From NCBI GenBank assembly GCA_018969565.1, contig JAGWYC010000082.1, forward strand, positions 1 to 8,068: a stretch of DNA of 8,068 bases, in the 5' to 3' direction. The translations under genes and the position numbers were made by a program. Under the pieces are notes generated by a model. That model ran no database searches, had not been told where the DNA came from, and saw only the letters and a program-made list of their open reading frames with translations. Origin of the DNA: Bacteroidota bacterium. Lineage in GTDB: Bacteria; Bacteroidota; Bacteroidia; NS11-12g; UBA955. Shown here piece by piece: positions 1-5,582 of the stretch. Position 1 is the first letter of the stretch. Each line of letters starts with the position of its first letter.

Positions 1-2
1 TT

Positions 3-683
3 ATGAAATACAATCCAAAAATCCACCATCGAAAGTCCATCCGGAAGAAGGGCTATGACTATGCCCAAAAGGGGCTTTATTTTATTACGATTTGTTGTCA
101 GGACAGAATTTGTCGCTTCGGAAAGGTGATAAATGGCAAGATGCAGCTCAACGCCTTCGGTCAGATTGCGCATGATGAATGGATGCGCACTTGTAAACTC
201 CGCGATAATGTCGAACTGGGCGAATTCGTCATCATGCCGAACCACATGCATGGCATCATTCGAATCACCCGCCGCGGCGTATCGCATACGCCGCAGTACC
301 CCGTAGAACATGAAAATCCGGATTTTATTTCGAATTCGAACATGGAACGCGGATGTCCACCCATTTCGGATGATTATGATCACCGGAATGAAATGGATTT
401 GAAAAATGGGGAAATGGGCGTATTGGATTTTGGGAATGATGATAGGGGCGTATTGGATTTTGGGAATGATAACAGGGGCGTATGCGATACGCCCCTGAGG
501 TCGCCGTCGAATACCATCGGGGCGATGGTGCGCGGGTATAAATCCGCTGTTACAAGGCAAATACGTTTATTGGGATTTACGGGGAAATTATGGCAACGCA
601 ATTACCACGAACATTTCATCCGCACCAATCTGGCCTATTACCGCATTTCACGGTATATCCGGGAAAATCCGGGGAACTGGTGA
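3..683 (+). CDS. REP-associated tyrosine transposase (RAYT, IS200/Y1 HUH family)
   Basis: Single-strand DNA transposase-like protein of 226 aa. The HUH metal-binding motif is H81-M82-H83 within MPNHMHGI, and the probable nucleophile is Y201 in LWQRNYHEH. The C-terminal YRISRYIRENPGNW matches the usual RAYT ending (RxYIxxNPxxW). Known family role: RAYTs nick and join DNA at REP/BIME hairpins and usually occur as single domesticated copies. Residues 92-166, between the HUH half and the GAMVRGYKSAVTRQI helix, form a low-complexity variable insert. It contains GVSHTP (92-97), two GVLDFGND decapeptide repeats (139-158) and GVCDTP (159-164), all encoded by palindromic or tandem DNA. The ATG at 3 is the first visible start, but the window begins two bases upstream, so the ribosome site and promoter are not visible and a slightly earlier start is possible. 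The gene converges with the metallophosphoesterase 13 bp away. All key residues are present, so it may be active. Confidence 0.9.
   Translation: MKYNPKIHHRKSIRKKGYDYAQKGLYFITICCQDRICRFGKVINGKMQLNAFGQIAHDEWMRTCKLRDNVELGEFVIMPNHMHGIIRITRRGVSHTPQYPVEHENPDFISNSNMERGCPPISDDYDHRNEMDLKNGEMGVLDFGNDDRGVLDFGNDNRGVCDTPLRSPSNTIGAMVRGYKSAVTRQIRLLGFTGKLWQRNYHEHFIRTNLAYYRISRYIRENPGNW
274..294 (+). repeat. REP-like palindrome, copy 1, inside the transposase gene
   Basis: Nine-base arms GCGGCGTAT and ATACGCCGC are perfect reverse complements around the 3-nt centre CGC. In the transposase frame this encodes R-GVSHTP; read on the other strand the same DNA encodes GVCDTP. It lies just after the HUH motif codons. 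Apart from one compensating pair of changes it is the reverse complement of the core of copy 2 at 473-497. The hairpin is seen directly; a role as a transposase substrate is inferred. Confidence 0.8.
313..340. repeat. Two adjacent perfect palindromes in the transposase variable segment
   Basis: AAAATCCGGATTTT (313-326) and TTCGAATTCGAA (329-340) are each perfect reverse complements of themselves with no spacer and are separated by two bases. Both are within the coding frame (about residues 104-113, ENPDFISNSN). Perfect palindromes of 14 and 12 bp this close together are unlikely to be coincidence, and they lie in the same insert as the two longer hairpins. Function is unknown. Confidence 0.6.
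416..483 (+). repeat. 30-bp in-frame tandem repeat (two full copies plus 8 bp)
   Basis: The unit begins GGGCGTATTGGATTTTGGGA. Copies span 416-445 and 446-475, differing only in the last bases (GATAG versus AACAG), and a third truncated copy GGGCGTAT starts at 476. It encodes GVLDFGNDDR then GVLDFGNDNR. A period of 30 keeps the frame. The truncated third copy forms the left arm of the palindrome at 473-497, so tandem repeat and hairpin share the GGGCGTAT module. Confidence 0.85.
473..497 (-). repeat. REP-like palindrome, copy 2 (inverted relative to copy 1), inside the transposase gene
   Basis: Eleven-base arms CAGGGGCGTAT and ATACGCCCCTG are perfect reverse complements around the 3-nt centre GCG. 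In the transposase frame it encodes RGVCDTPL. The centre GCG is the reverse complement of the centre of copy 1, so the two copies face in opposite directions with centres about 200 bp apart, an arrangement like a BIME. The second base pair of the shared 21-nt core is C-G in copy 1 and G-C here, which preserves pairing. Confidence 0.8.
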
Positions 684-701
684 GGTGATTTACCCCTCAC
701 C
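679..701. terminator. Hairpin spanning two convergent stop codons (possible bidirectional terminator)
   Basis: Arms GGTGAGG (679-685) and CCTCACC (695-701) pair perfectly over 7 bp with a 9-nt loop. The left arm contains the transposase stop TGA (681-683) and the right arm the complement of the phosphoesterase stop (697-699). No T-tract follows on either strand, so this is not a textbook intrinsic terminator. It may mark the 3' boundary of the transposase element or act as a transcript-end hairpin. Confidence 0.4.
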
Positions 702-1203
702 CCAACTCCAGCAACTCCGACGAGCGCAGTTTTGTGTCGTATAAGGCAACAGTCGGGGTACCGAATACGCCGGCTACTTCGCCCGGATTGAGAAAAAGGC
801 AACTGCCAAAGCGCTGTTTCTCGGCTTTGTGGGTGTGGCCCGCGAAGACCGCGTCGAACCAGCCGGTTCTGGCCAGCGGTACCGCATAGAAGGGATAATG
901 CGTGATGCAGATCCGGATGCCGTCAAGGGTAATCAGTTGCTGCTCGTCGCCGCCGTATTCTCCGTAAATGCGAAATTTAGGGTTGCCATTCACTGCGCGG
1001 CTGATGGCAAAGCGGTCGCCGTCGTTGTTGCCGAACACGGCATGCACGGGCCCGTTCCATGCCGCCAGCCTGCGTGCGCTGAAGGGCGAGCAGAAATCGC
1101 CGCAGAACACCAGTTCTTCAACAGCTTTTTCCTCAAAAAGCGTCAAGGCTTGTTCCAGTTTGTTCAGGTTGTCGTGTATATCAGACAGGATACCGATGAT
1201 CAT
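697..1203 (-). CDS. YfcE/MJ0936-type metallophosphoesterase
   Basis: Small calcineurin-like phosphodiesterase of 168 aa. The metal-binding motifs appear in order: D8-x-H10 in GILSDIHDN, G35-D36 in FCGDFC, G58-N59-N60-D61, H102 in THYPF, and G122-H123-T124-H125. The whole two-metal site is therefore intact. The length is typical of the short single-domain YfcE/MJ0936 family, which cleaves artificial phosphodiesters; the natural substrate is generally unknown. It has no signal peptide and is probably cytoplasmic. I chose the ATG at 1203 because the family begins within a few residues of the DxH motif (MIIGILSDIH). The frame stays open to 1626, but that extension is antisense to the ferredoxin and shows no family features. 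The gene is divergent from the ferredoxin (75 bp) and convergent with the transposase. No clear Shine-Dalgarno sequence precedes the start. The C-terminal codons (LLELG) fall within or beside the stop-codon hairpin. Confidence 0.88.
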   Translation of the reverse strand: MIIGILSDIHDNLNKLEQALTLFEEKAVEELVFCGDFCSPFSARRLAAWNGPVHAVFGNNDGDRFAISRAVNGNPKFRIYGEYGGDEQQLITLDGIRICITHYPFYAVPLARTGWFDAVFAGHTHKAEKQRFGSCLFLNPGEVAGVFGTPTVALYDTKLRSSELLELG

Positions 1204-1226
1204 GGGAGAAGGATGGCTAAGAAGCC

Positions 1227-1257
1227 GCAAAATAACGCCCGGACGGAGTAATTTTGC
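1227..1257. promoter_or_regulatory. Divergent promoter region with near-symmetric inverted repeat
   Basis: Arms GCAAAATAAC (1227-1236) and GTAATTTTGC (1248-1257) are reverse complements at 9 of 10 positions, with an 11-bp spacer. On the + strand TAATTTTG (1249-1256) fits the Bacteroidota -7 consensus TAnnTTTG and would give a short leader to the ferredoxin ATG at 1279. On the - strand TTATTTTG (1235-1228) matches with one mismatch and points to the phosphoesterase start at 1203. No clear TTTG -33 box is seen for either, so the calls are moderate. The symmetry could also be an operator. Confidence 0.45.
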
Positions 1258-1278
1258 AGCCGATTTTCCCATAGTCTT

Positions 1279-1632
1279 ATGGCCATTATCATCACCGAAG
1301 AATGTATCAACTGCGGCGCCTGCGAGCCGGAATGCCCCAATAACGCCATCTATGAGGCCGGCGTGGACTGGTCCATTGCAGACAATGTGAAGGTTAAAAT
1401 TCAAGGCCCTTATACCCTGCAGGATGGAACCGTTGTGGATGCCGCTGATCATCATGCAGCCATCAGCAATGAAGTATATTACATCGTTCCAGATAAGTGT
1501 ACCGAGTGCATCGGCTTCCACGAAGAGCCCCAGTGCGCGGCGGTTTGTCCGGTAGATTGCTGTGTGCCCGACCCCGACCACCGGGAATCTGAAGCTGATT
1601 TGCTTGCGCGCAAGGAGCGTCTGCACCTCTGA
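1279..1632 (+). CDS. 2[4Fe-4S] ferredoxin (Alvin-like, long-insert type)
   Basis: Soluble low-potential electron carrier of 117 aa with two four-cysteine cluster motifs. The first is C9-x2-C12-x2-C15-x3-C19-P. The second is C74-x2-C77-x8-C86-x3-C90-P, where the 8-residue spacing is the mark of the Allochromatium-type ferredoxins. Two further cysteines, C94 and C95, follow in CPVDCCVPD. A 54-residue linker and a charged C-terminal tail (ESEADLLARKERLHL) match the form I recall as widespread in Bacteroidota. No signal peptide, so cytoplasmic. The start is fixed by the family's MA(I/V)xITxxCIxCGxCE opening. No Shine-Dalgarno sequence is visible; a -7-like box lies about 22 bp upstream. Its stop overlaps the next start (TGATG), suggesting translational coupling. 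Redox partners cannot be told from this window. Confidence 0.95.
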   Translation: MAIIITEECINCGACEPECPNNAIYEAGVDWSIADNVKVKIQGPYTLQDGTVVDAADHHAAISNEVYYIVPDKCTECIGFHEEPQCAAVCPVDCCVPDPDHRESEADLLARKERLHL

Positions 1633-2372
1633 TGGATTCTTTGATACGCTGCAACGTTTCCTGGGCGCCGCTCAGAAAGGAAGCCGACAGCCGAAGCGAA
1701 ATGACCAGTGCTATTTTGTACGGCGAAGCCGCTACCGTTCTTGAAGATTCCGGCGACTGGCTTTTTGTTGAAACCCGATTTGACCATTACCGAGGCTGGG
1801 TCAACAAGCTTCAGATGAAAGGAGTTGAAAACGACTCCCGGATGCAAGTGGTGCGTGAATCTCTGCACCTGAACAACGGAAGACATCAGTTTTATCTTCC
1901 CGCGGGAAGTGAAATACCTGAAGGAACATCTTTGTTGATTGGCGAGGAACGCTATCCCCTGCCGGATTTAAACCATACACCCACCATGTCCGTGCGCAGC
2001 CAGATGCTCACTGAAGCCCGCACCTGGATTGGTGCGCCCTACTTATGGGGTGGCAGAACCATCTGGGGCTGTGACTGCTCCGGATTCGTGCAGGTTATTG
2101 CCAAAACCCATGGCATCGCGCTGCCCAGAGATGCCTCACAGCAAATTAGTTGCGGCAAGGAAGTCGCCTTTGAGCAGCAGCACCCCGGCGATTTGGCCTT
2201 CTTCAGCAACGAACAAGGCGCGATCATTCATGTAGGCATCTGCACCGGAGGCCACAGCATCATCCACGCCAGCGGCGCAGTGCGGGAAGACATGCTCGAC
2301 GAGCGCGGCATCTTCCATGAAGGACTGAATCGCTACAGCCATCGCCTGCACAGCATCAGAAGCATCATTTAA
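1632..2372 (+). CDS. SH3b-NlpC/P60 (C40) cysteine peptidase, probably cytoplasmic
   Basis: 246-aa murein-peptide hydrolase. Residues 10-65 resemble a bacterial SH3 domain (APLRKEADSRSEM... GDWLFVET... GWVNKLQ), and about 75-115 may be a second, divergent one. The catalytic NlpC/P60 domain covers about 120-246, with C149 in GCDCSGFVQ, H200 in IIHVGI and H212 in IIHASG as the probable triad, plus the usual HPGDLAFF turn. There is no signal peptide or lipobox. This fits cytoplasmic YkfC-like gamma-D-glutamyl-diamino acid endopeptidases that recycle murein peptides; this assignment is inferred from architecture. The ATG at 1632 shares one base with the ferredoxin stop and places the SH3 strand at the expected distance from the N-terminus. 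An AAGGAG at 1612-1617 lies 14 bases upstream, rather far for a Shine-Dalgarno. prfC follows after 18 bp. Confidence 0.9.
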   Translation: MDSLIRCNVSWAPLRKEADSRSEMTSAILYGEAATVLEDSGDWLFVETRFDHYRGWVNKLQMKGVENDSRMQVVRESLHLNNGRHQFYLPAGSEIPEGTSLLIGEERYPLPDLNHTPTMSVRSQMLTEARTWIGAPYLWGGRTIWGCDCSGFVQVIAKTHGIALPRDASQQISCGKEVAFEQQHPGDLAFFSNEQGAIIHVGICTGGHSIIHASGAVREDMLDERGIFHEGLNRYSHRLHSIRSII

Positions 2373-2390
2373 TAAACAGAACAGCCTTAC

Positions 2391-3983
2391 ATGGCCTACG
2401 AACAGGAAATAAGCCGTCGCAAGACCTTTGCCATCATCTCCCACCCCGACGCGGGTAAAACCACCCTGACCGAAAAGCTGCTGCTGTTTGGCGGACAAAT
2501 CCAGTCGGCAGGTGCCGTTAAATCCAATAAAATCACCAAGGCCGCTACTTCCGACTTCATGGAAATCGAGAAGCAGCGCGGTATATCGGTGGCTACCTCG
2601 GTGATGAGCTTTGAATACCGTGGCAAATTGGTGAACATCCTCGACACCCCGGGTCACAAAGACTTCGCCGAAGATACCTACCGCACCCTGTCGGCGGTGG
2701 ACAGCGTAATCCTGGTGATTGACAGCGTAAAAGGGGTGGAAGAGCAGACCGAAAAGCTGATGGAAGTATGCAGGATGCGGGCCACGCCGGTGATTACCTT
2801 CATCAATAAAATGGATCGCGACGGCAAGGATCCCTTCGACCTGCTGGATGAAGTGGAACAAAAACTGAACATCCATGTACACCCTATGAGCTGGCCCATC
2901 AACAGCGGCCGCGATTTCAAGGGCGTGTACCTGATACCGAGCCATTCCCTCAACCTCTTCGAAAGCAACAAAACCAAGAAAGCCGATGAGTTTATCAGCG
3001 TGGCCGGTGTGAACGATCCGCAACTGCCGGAGCTGATTGGCGAACGCAATGCTTCGAAGTTGCGCGAAGACATAGAACTGATTGACGGAGTTTATGGGGA
3101 ACTGAACCGGCGGGACTATCTCGAGGCCCATACCAGTCCGGTGTTTTTCGGTTCGGGTTTGAACAATTTCGGGGTGCAGGAACTGCTGGAAACCTTCCTG
3201 GAACTGGCCCCCACCCCTGTGCATCGCCCTGCTGCCGAGCGCCTGGTGGAGCCTACGGAAGCAAAATTCAGCGGCTTCGTGTTTAAGATTCACGCGAATA
3301 TTGACCCTCGCCATCGTGACCGCATCGCCTTCCTGCGCGTGTGCAGCGGCAAATTCGAACGCAACAAGCCCTACCGCCACGTGCGCCTGGGTAAGGATTT
3401 GCGTTTTGCCAACCCATATACCTTCCTGGCGCGATCCAAAGAGGTGGTGGAAGATGCTTATGCCGGAGATGTAGTGGGATTGTACGACACCGGAAACTTC
3501 AAAATAGGCGATACCCTTACCGAAGGCGAAATGCTGCACTTCAAGGGCATTCCCAGCTTTTCTCCGGAAATATTCAAGGAACTCATCAACCTCGATCCGT
3601 TGAAGAGCAAGCAGTTGGAGAAGGGCATTGAACAACTTACCGAAGAAGGCCTCGCTCAGTTATTCCGCCAGGAGCCCGGAAACCGCAAATACATCGGTAC
3701 GGTGGGCGAACTGCAGTTTGAAGTATTGCAGCATCGCCTGGAGCACGAATACGGTGCTAAATGTCGTTTTGAGCCGCGCAGCATTTACAAGGCCTGCTGG
3801 ATGGGCGGAGATGAAGATGCCATACGAGACTTCATGAAGTTCAGGCAGAACAACATCGCCTGGGACAAGGATAATAATCCGGTGTATCTGGCCGAAACAC
3901 AGTTCACGCTGCGCATGACCCAGGACAACAACCCGAAGATACAATTCCGCACCATGGTCGAAGTGACCGAAGCCGCGCAATGA
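2391..3983 (+). CDS. prfC: Peptide chain release factor 3 (RF3)
   Basis: Translational GTPase that removes RF1/RF2 from the ribosome after peptide release. Length 530 aa, close to the roughly 529 aa of E. coli RF3. Motifs: P-loop S17-HPDAGKTT-25, switch region KQRGISVATSV (61-71), DTPGH at 85-89 and NKMD at 139-142. Near the C-terminus come YIGTVGELQFEVLQHRLEHEYGAK-type RF3 sequence and a MVEVTEAAQ end. ISVATSV in switch I (rather than EF-G-like ITI) and the RF3-type HPDAGKTT support RF3 over EF-G. Only 18 bp separate it from the peptidase gene, with no evident promoter or Shine-Dalgarno, so it is probably transcribed with the ferredoxin and peptidase genes. A hairpin-forming repeat begins 16 bp after its stop. 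The antisense frame is open for 499 codons because TTA, CTA and TCA codons are scarce here. Confidence 0.97.
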   Translation: MAYEQEISRRKTFAIISHPDAGKTTLTEKLLLFGGQIQSAGAVKSNKITKAATSDFMEIEKQRGISVATSVMSFEYRGKLVNILDTPGHKDFAEDTYRTLSAVDSVILVIDSVKGVEEQTEKLMEVCRMRATPVITFINKMDRDGKDPFDLLDEVEQKLNIHVHPMSWPINSGRDFKGVYLIPSHSLNLFESNKTKKADEFISVAGVNDPQLPELIGERNASKLREDIELIDGVYGELNRRDYLEAHTSPVFFGSGLNNFGVQELLETFLELAPTPVHRPAAERLVEPTEAKFSGFVFKIHANIDPRHRDRIAFLRVCSGKFERNKPYRHVRLGKDLRFANPYTFLARSKEVVEDAYAGDVVGLYDTGNFKIGDTLTEGEMLHFKGIPSFSPEIFKELINLDPLKSKQLEKGIEQLTEEGLAQLFRQEPGNRKYIGTVGELQFEVLQHRLEHEYGAKCRFEPRSIYKACWMGGDEDAIRDFMKFRQNNIAWDKDNNPVYLAETQFTLRMTQDNNPKIQFRTMVEVTEAAQ

Positions 3984-3999
3984 GGGTTGGTGAGCGTTT

Positions 4000-4044
4000 G
4001 TCATAGTGCCTGCCCCTACCGTAGTTCGATAAACTCACTATGAC
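4000..4044 (+). repeat. REP-like hairpin immediately downstream of prfC
   Basis: Arms GTCATAGTG (4000-4008) and CACTATGAC (4036-4044) pair perfectly over 9 bp around a 27-nt loop. The structure starts 16 bp after the prfC stop, the usual position of REP/BIME elements. There is no T-tract, so it is better read as a REP-like 3'-end hairpin than an intrinsic terminator, though it may protect or end the mRNA. The left arm is a degenerate copy of the unit amplified at 4065-4154. Confidence 0.6.
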
Positions 4045-4164
4045 GCGTAGCAGTTTGGTCGGGGAGCCTGTCATAGTGAGCCTGTCATAGTGAGCCTGTC
4101 ATAGTGAGCCTGTCATAGTGAGCCTGTCATAGTGAGCCTGTCATAGTGAGCCTGTCGAACTACG
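4020..4164. repeat. Inverted pair of 25-bp repeats flanking the tandem array
   Basis: The element at 4140-4164 begins GTCATAGTGAGCCTGTCGAA and ends CTACG. Positions 4020-4044 match its reverse complement at 22 of 25 bases, the three mismatches falling in the middle (TAAA versus CAGG). The pair encloses the 14-bp array and could fold as a long stem with the array in the loop. The sequence resembles short intergenic repeats I recall as common in bacterial genomes; that family link is from memory and unverified. Confidence 0.7.
4065..4154 (+). repeat. 14-bp tandem array (six full units plus a 6-bp lead)
   Basis: The unit TCATAGTGAGCCTG starts at 4071, 4085, 4099, 4113, 4127 and 4141 with no mismatches, preceded by a partial AGCCTG at 4065-4070. 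It runs straight into the full 25-bp element ending at 4164, of which each unit is the left half. Each unit carries TAGTGA, and because 14 is not divisible by 3 the array puts stops in all three forward frames. Perfect identity indicates recent or ongoing slippage. Confidence 0.95.
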
Positions 4165-4343
4165 AACCATAAGTTGTCCTTCCCTTCCCTTTGGCTTCGC
4201 TCCCCCATCCCCACAGTGTCTTGCTGCGCAATCCAGTGGGGGCAAGCGATTGCTACACAACTCGGTGGGAGCCGCCCCTCGACAAGCTCGGGATTACAGG
4301 AGGATGACAGGAATTGATAGCTCTGGAAGACAGCGAATTCCAA
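4165..4343. other. Rest of the convergent intergenic region; decayed repeat material, no gene seen
   Basis: Between the array and the flippase stop I find no credible gene. CTCGACAAGCTCGGGATTAC (from 4279) and AGGATGACAGG (4301-4311) resemble decayed pieces of another common dispersed bacterial repeat (compare TTCGACAAGCTCAGGATGAC, from memory). A weak 6-bp stem CCCCAC (4209-4214)/GTGGGG (4236-4241) has a 21-nt loop and no T-tract. A 76-codon antisense frame here (4113-4343) reads through the repeats and looks spurious. Confidence 0.5.
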
Positions 4344-5579
4344 TTAAAACATTCTGCGCAACAGACGCCGAGCGTAGTTGATTCTCGGAATAAAATCTCC
4401 CGCCTGTATACCGTGTTTCCGCAGGAGTCTCCGCCACACCATCAGCAGGATACAAAGGAACCCGAAACCGGCGGCGATGGCCGCACCCTGTAAGCCGTAG
4501 CGGGGTATCAGCCACAAGGAAAGCAAGAATTGAACCACCCAACCGCTTACATTGGCCAGAAGCAGATGCCTGAAATCATTGGCGGCATGGAGTAAATGAC
4601 TGGGCAGGGTGCTGGCTGAAAGCAACAGAATTACCGGCAACAAAGGCAGCAGTACCGTACGAAATCCTCGGAACTCCGCACCAAACAGGGCCATATAAAC
4701 CGCATCAGGCAGAAAAAGTAAAAACAGCACTGCCAAGGTCGTTCCGCACACGCTCAGGCTGTGGTAGCGACGCAACAGATTTCGCGCATAGGCGGCATCC
4801 GGGCGCAATACCATGCGCATGTGGGCCACGCTGCCCAGGCTGTTGCCAAATATCCACACGGCATCAGCGATTACCAGCGCATTGCTGTATCGTCCCGTTT
4901 CACTATTCCCCAACCAATAATCAATCAGAAACAATGCCGCACGGTAATTCAGAAATTGCACCAAATGACCCAACTGCGACCACCAACCGGCAGCGAATAA
5001 TGCACGCGGCATATTCAGTGAACCCGGAATTCCCGAACGAAGACGCGGCAAGGTCAACATCCACGCAATCAGGGCGGCCATTGAAAAGGCCATCACTGTC
5101 CCCTGAACACGTCCAGTTTCCTGCTGAAAACACAAGAAAAGTGCAGCAACCATGAGCATTTTCAGCAGCTCATAAATCAACTGTGCCCTGTTGCGGCTGC
5201 GCATATCGCCCAAGCCCTGCAACAGCGAATAGTGTATGGTCAGCAGGCCCAATGGGAGGGCCATCAGTAAAGACATCCAAAGGTGCTGCTTTCCTGACAG
5301 GTACATGACTGTAGCTGAAAACAGCAGCACCGCACCCAGCCAAAGGTAACTGCCCGGCCAAAGCCGTTGTACCCCGAATCTCGGAGTGAGGTTTACCAGG
5401 GTGCTGCCGCCTACAAATTCACTGGCAATCATCATCACTTGAACCAAGGCCAGCAGGATGCTCAGCGTGCCTCTTCCCTCCGCGCCCATAAACCTGGAAC
5501 ACAACACCACCGTGCCAAAACCGGCTGCGGCGGCCAGCAGACGTGCCATGAGGGTTCCGAATACAGCGTTGCGCAACAA
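4344..5579 (-). CDS. Wzx-like polysaccharide flippase (MOP/MATE superfamily)
   Basis: Integral inner-membrane protein of 411 aa with about 10-12 hydrophobic segments, for example around residues 11-30, 40-60, 78-95, 98-118, 160-178, 277-300, 310-330, 340-360 and 366-386. The N-terminal pattern, ending helix 1 in SRFMGAEGRGTLSILLAL, is characteristic of oligosaccharide flippases (x-R-x-LGxxGxGxxxL). The C-terminus is basic (RRLLRRMF). Its likely job is moving a lipid-linked glycan across the inner membrane; the glycan is unknown. The start is uncertain. The frame opens at a TTG at 5579, one codon after the AsnB stop and in the same frame; the first ATG is 10 codons inside (5549). I prefer TTG because the ATG would remove LRNAVFGT, which forms the start of helix 1 in relatives. 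It ends the operon, convergent with prfC. Confidence 0.85.
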   Translation of the reverse strand: MLRNAVFGTLMARLLAAAAGFGTVVLCSRFMGAEGRGTLSILLALVQVMMIASEFVGGSTLVNLTPRFGVQRLWPGSYLWLGAVLLFSATVMYLSGKQHLWMSLLMALPLGLLTIHYSLLQGLGDMRSRNRAQLIYELLKMLMVAALFLCFQQETGRVQGTVMAFSMAALIAWMLTLPRLRSGIPGSLNMPRALFAAGWWSQLGHLVQFLNYRAALFLIDYWLGNSETGRYSNALVIADAVWIFGNSLGSVAHMRMVLRPDAAYARNLLRRYHSLSVCGTTLAVLFLLFLPDAVYMALFGAEFRGFRTVLLPLLPVILLLSASTLPSHLLHAANDFRHLLLANVSGWVVQFLLSLWLIPRYGLQGAAIAAGFGFLCILLMVWRRLLRKHGIQAGDFIPRINYARRLLRRMF

Positions 5580-5582
5580 GGT

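Noticed and set aside
829..1251. 140-codon frames on the + strand over the phosphoesterase
   Set aside because: They overlap a well-supported gene on the other strand, have no motifs, and one runs into the divergent promoter region.
1204..1626. N-terminal extension of the phosphoesterase frame across the ferredoxin gene
   Set aside because: It is exactly antisense to the ferredoxin in the same codon register, has no family features, and the natural start MIIGILSDIH lies at 1203.
2136..3635. 499-codon open frame antisense to the peptidase end and prfC
   Set aside because: It is in codon register with prfC, so it stays open simply because prfC avoids TTA, CTA and TCA codons. The translation is rich in H, Q, F and A with no recognisable motif, and prfC is an unmistakable gene.
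4065..4164. CRISPR array
   Set aside because: The units are contiguous 14-bp tandem repeats with no spacers, and no cas genes are nearby.
4209..4241. Intrinsic terminator between prfC and the flippase
   Set aside because: The stem is only 6 bp with a 21-nt loop and no T-tract on either strand, so it does not meet the usual criteria.
4113..4343. 76-codon antisense frame in the convergent intergenic region
   Set aside because: Strings such as NPELVEG and VRQAHYDRLTMTG come from translated palindromic repeats and the 14-bp array; it looks like a repeat-derived false gene.
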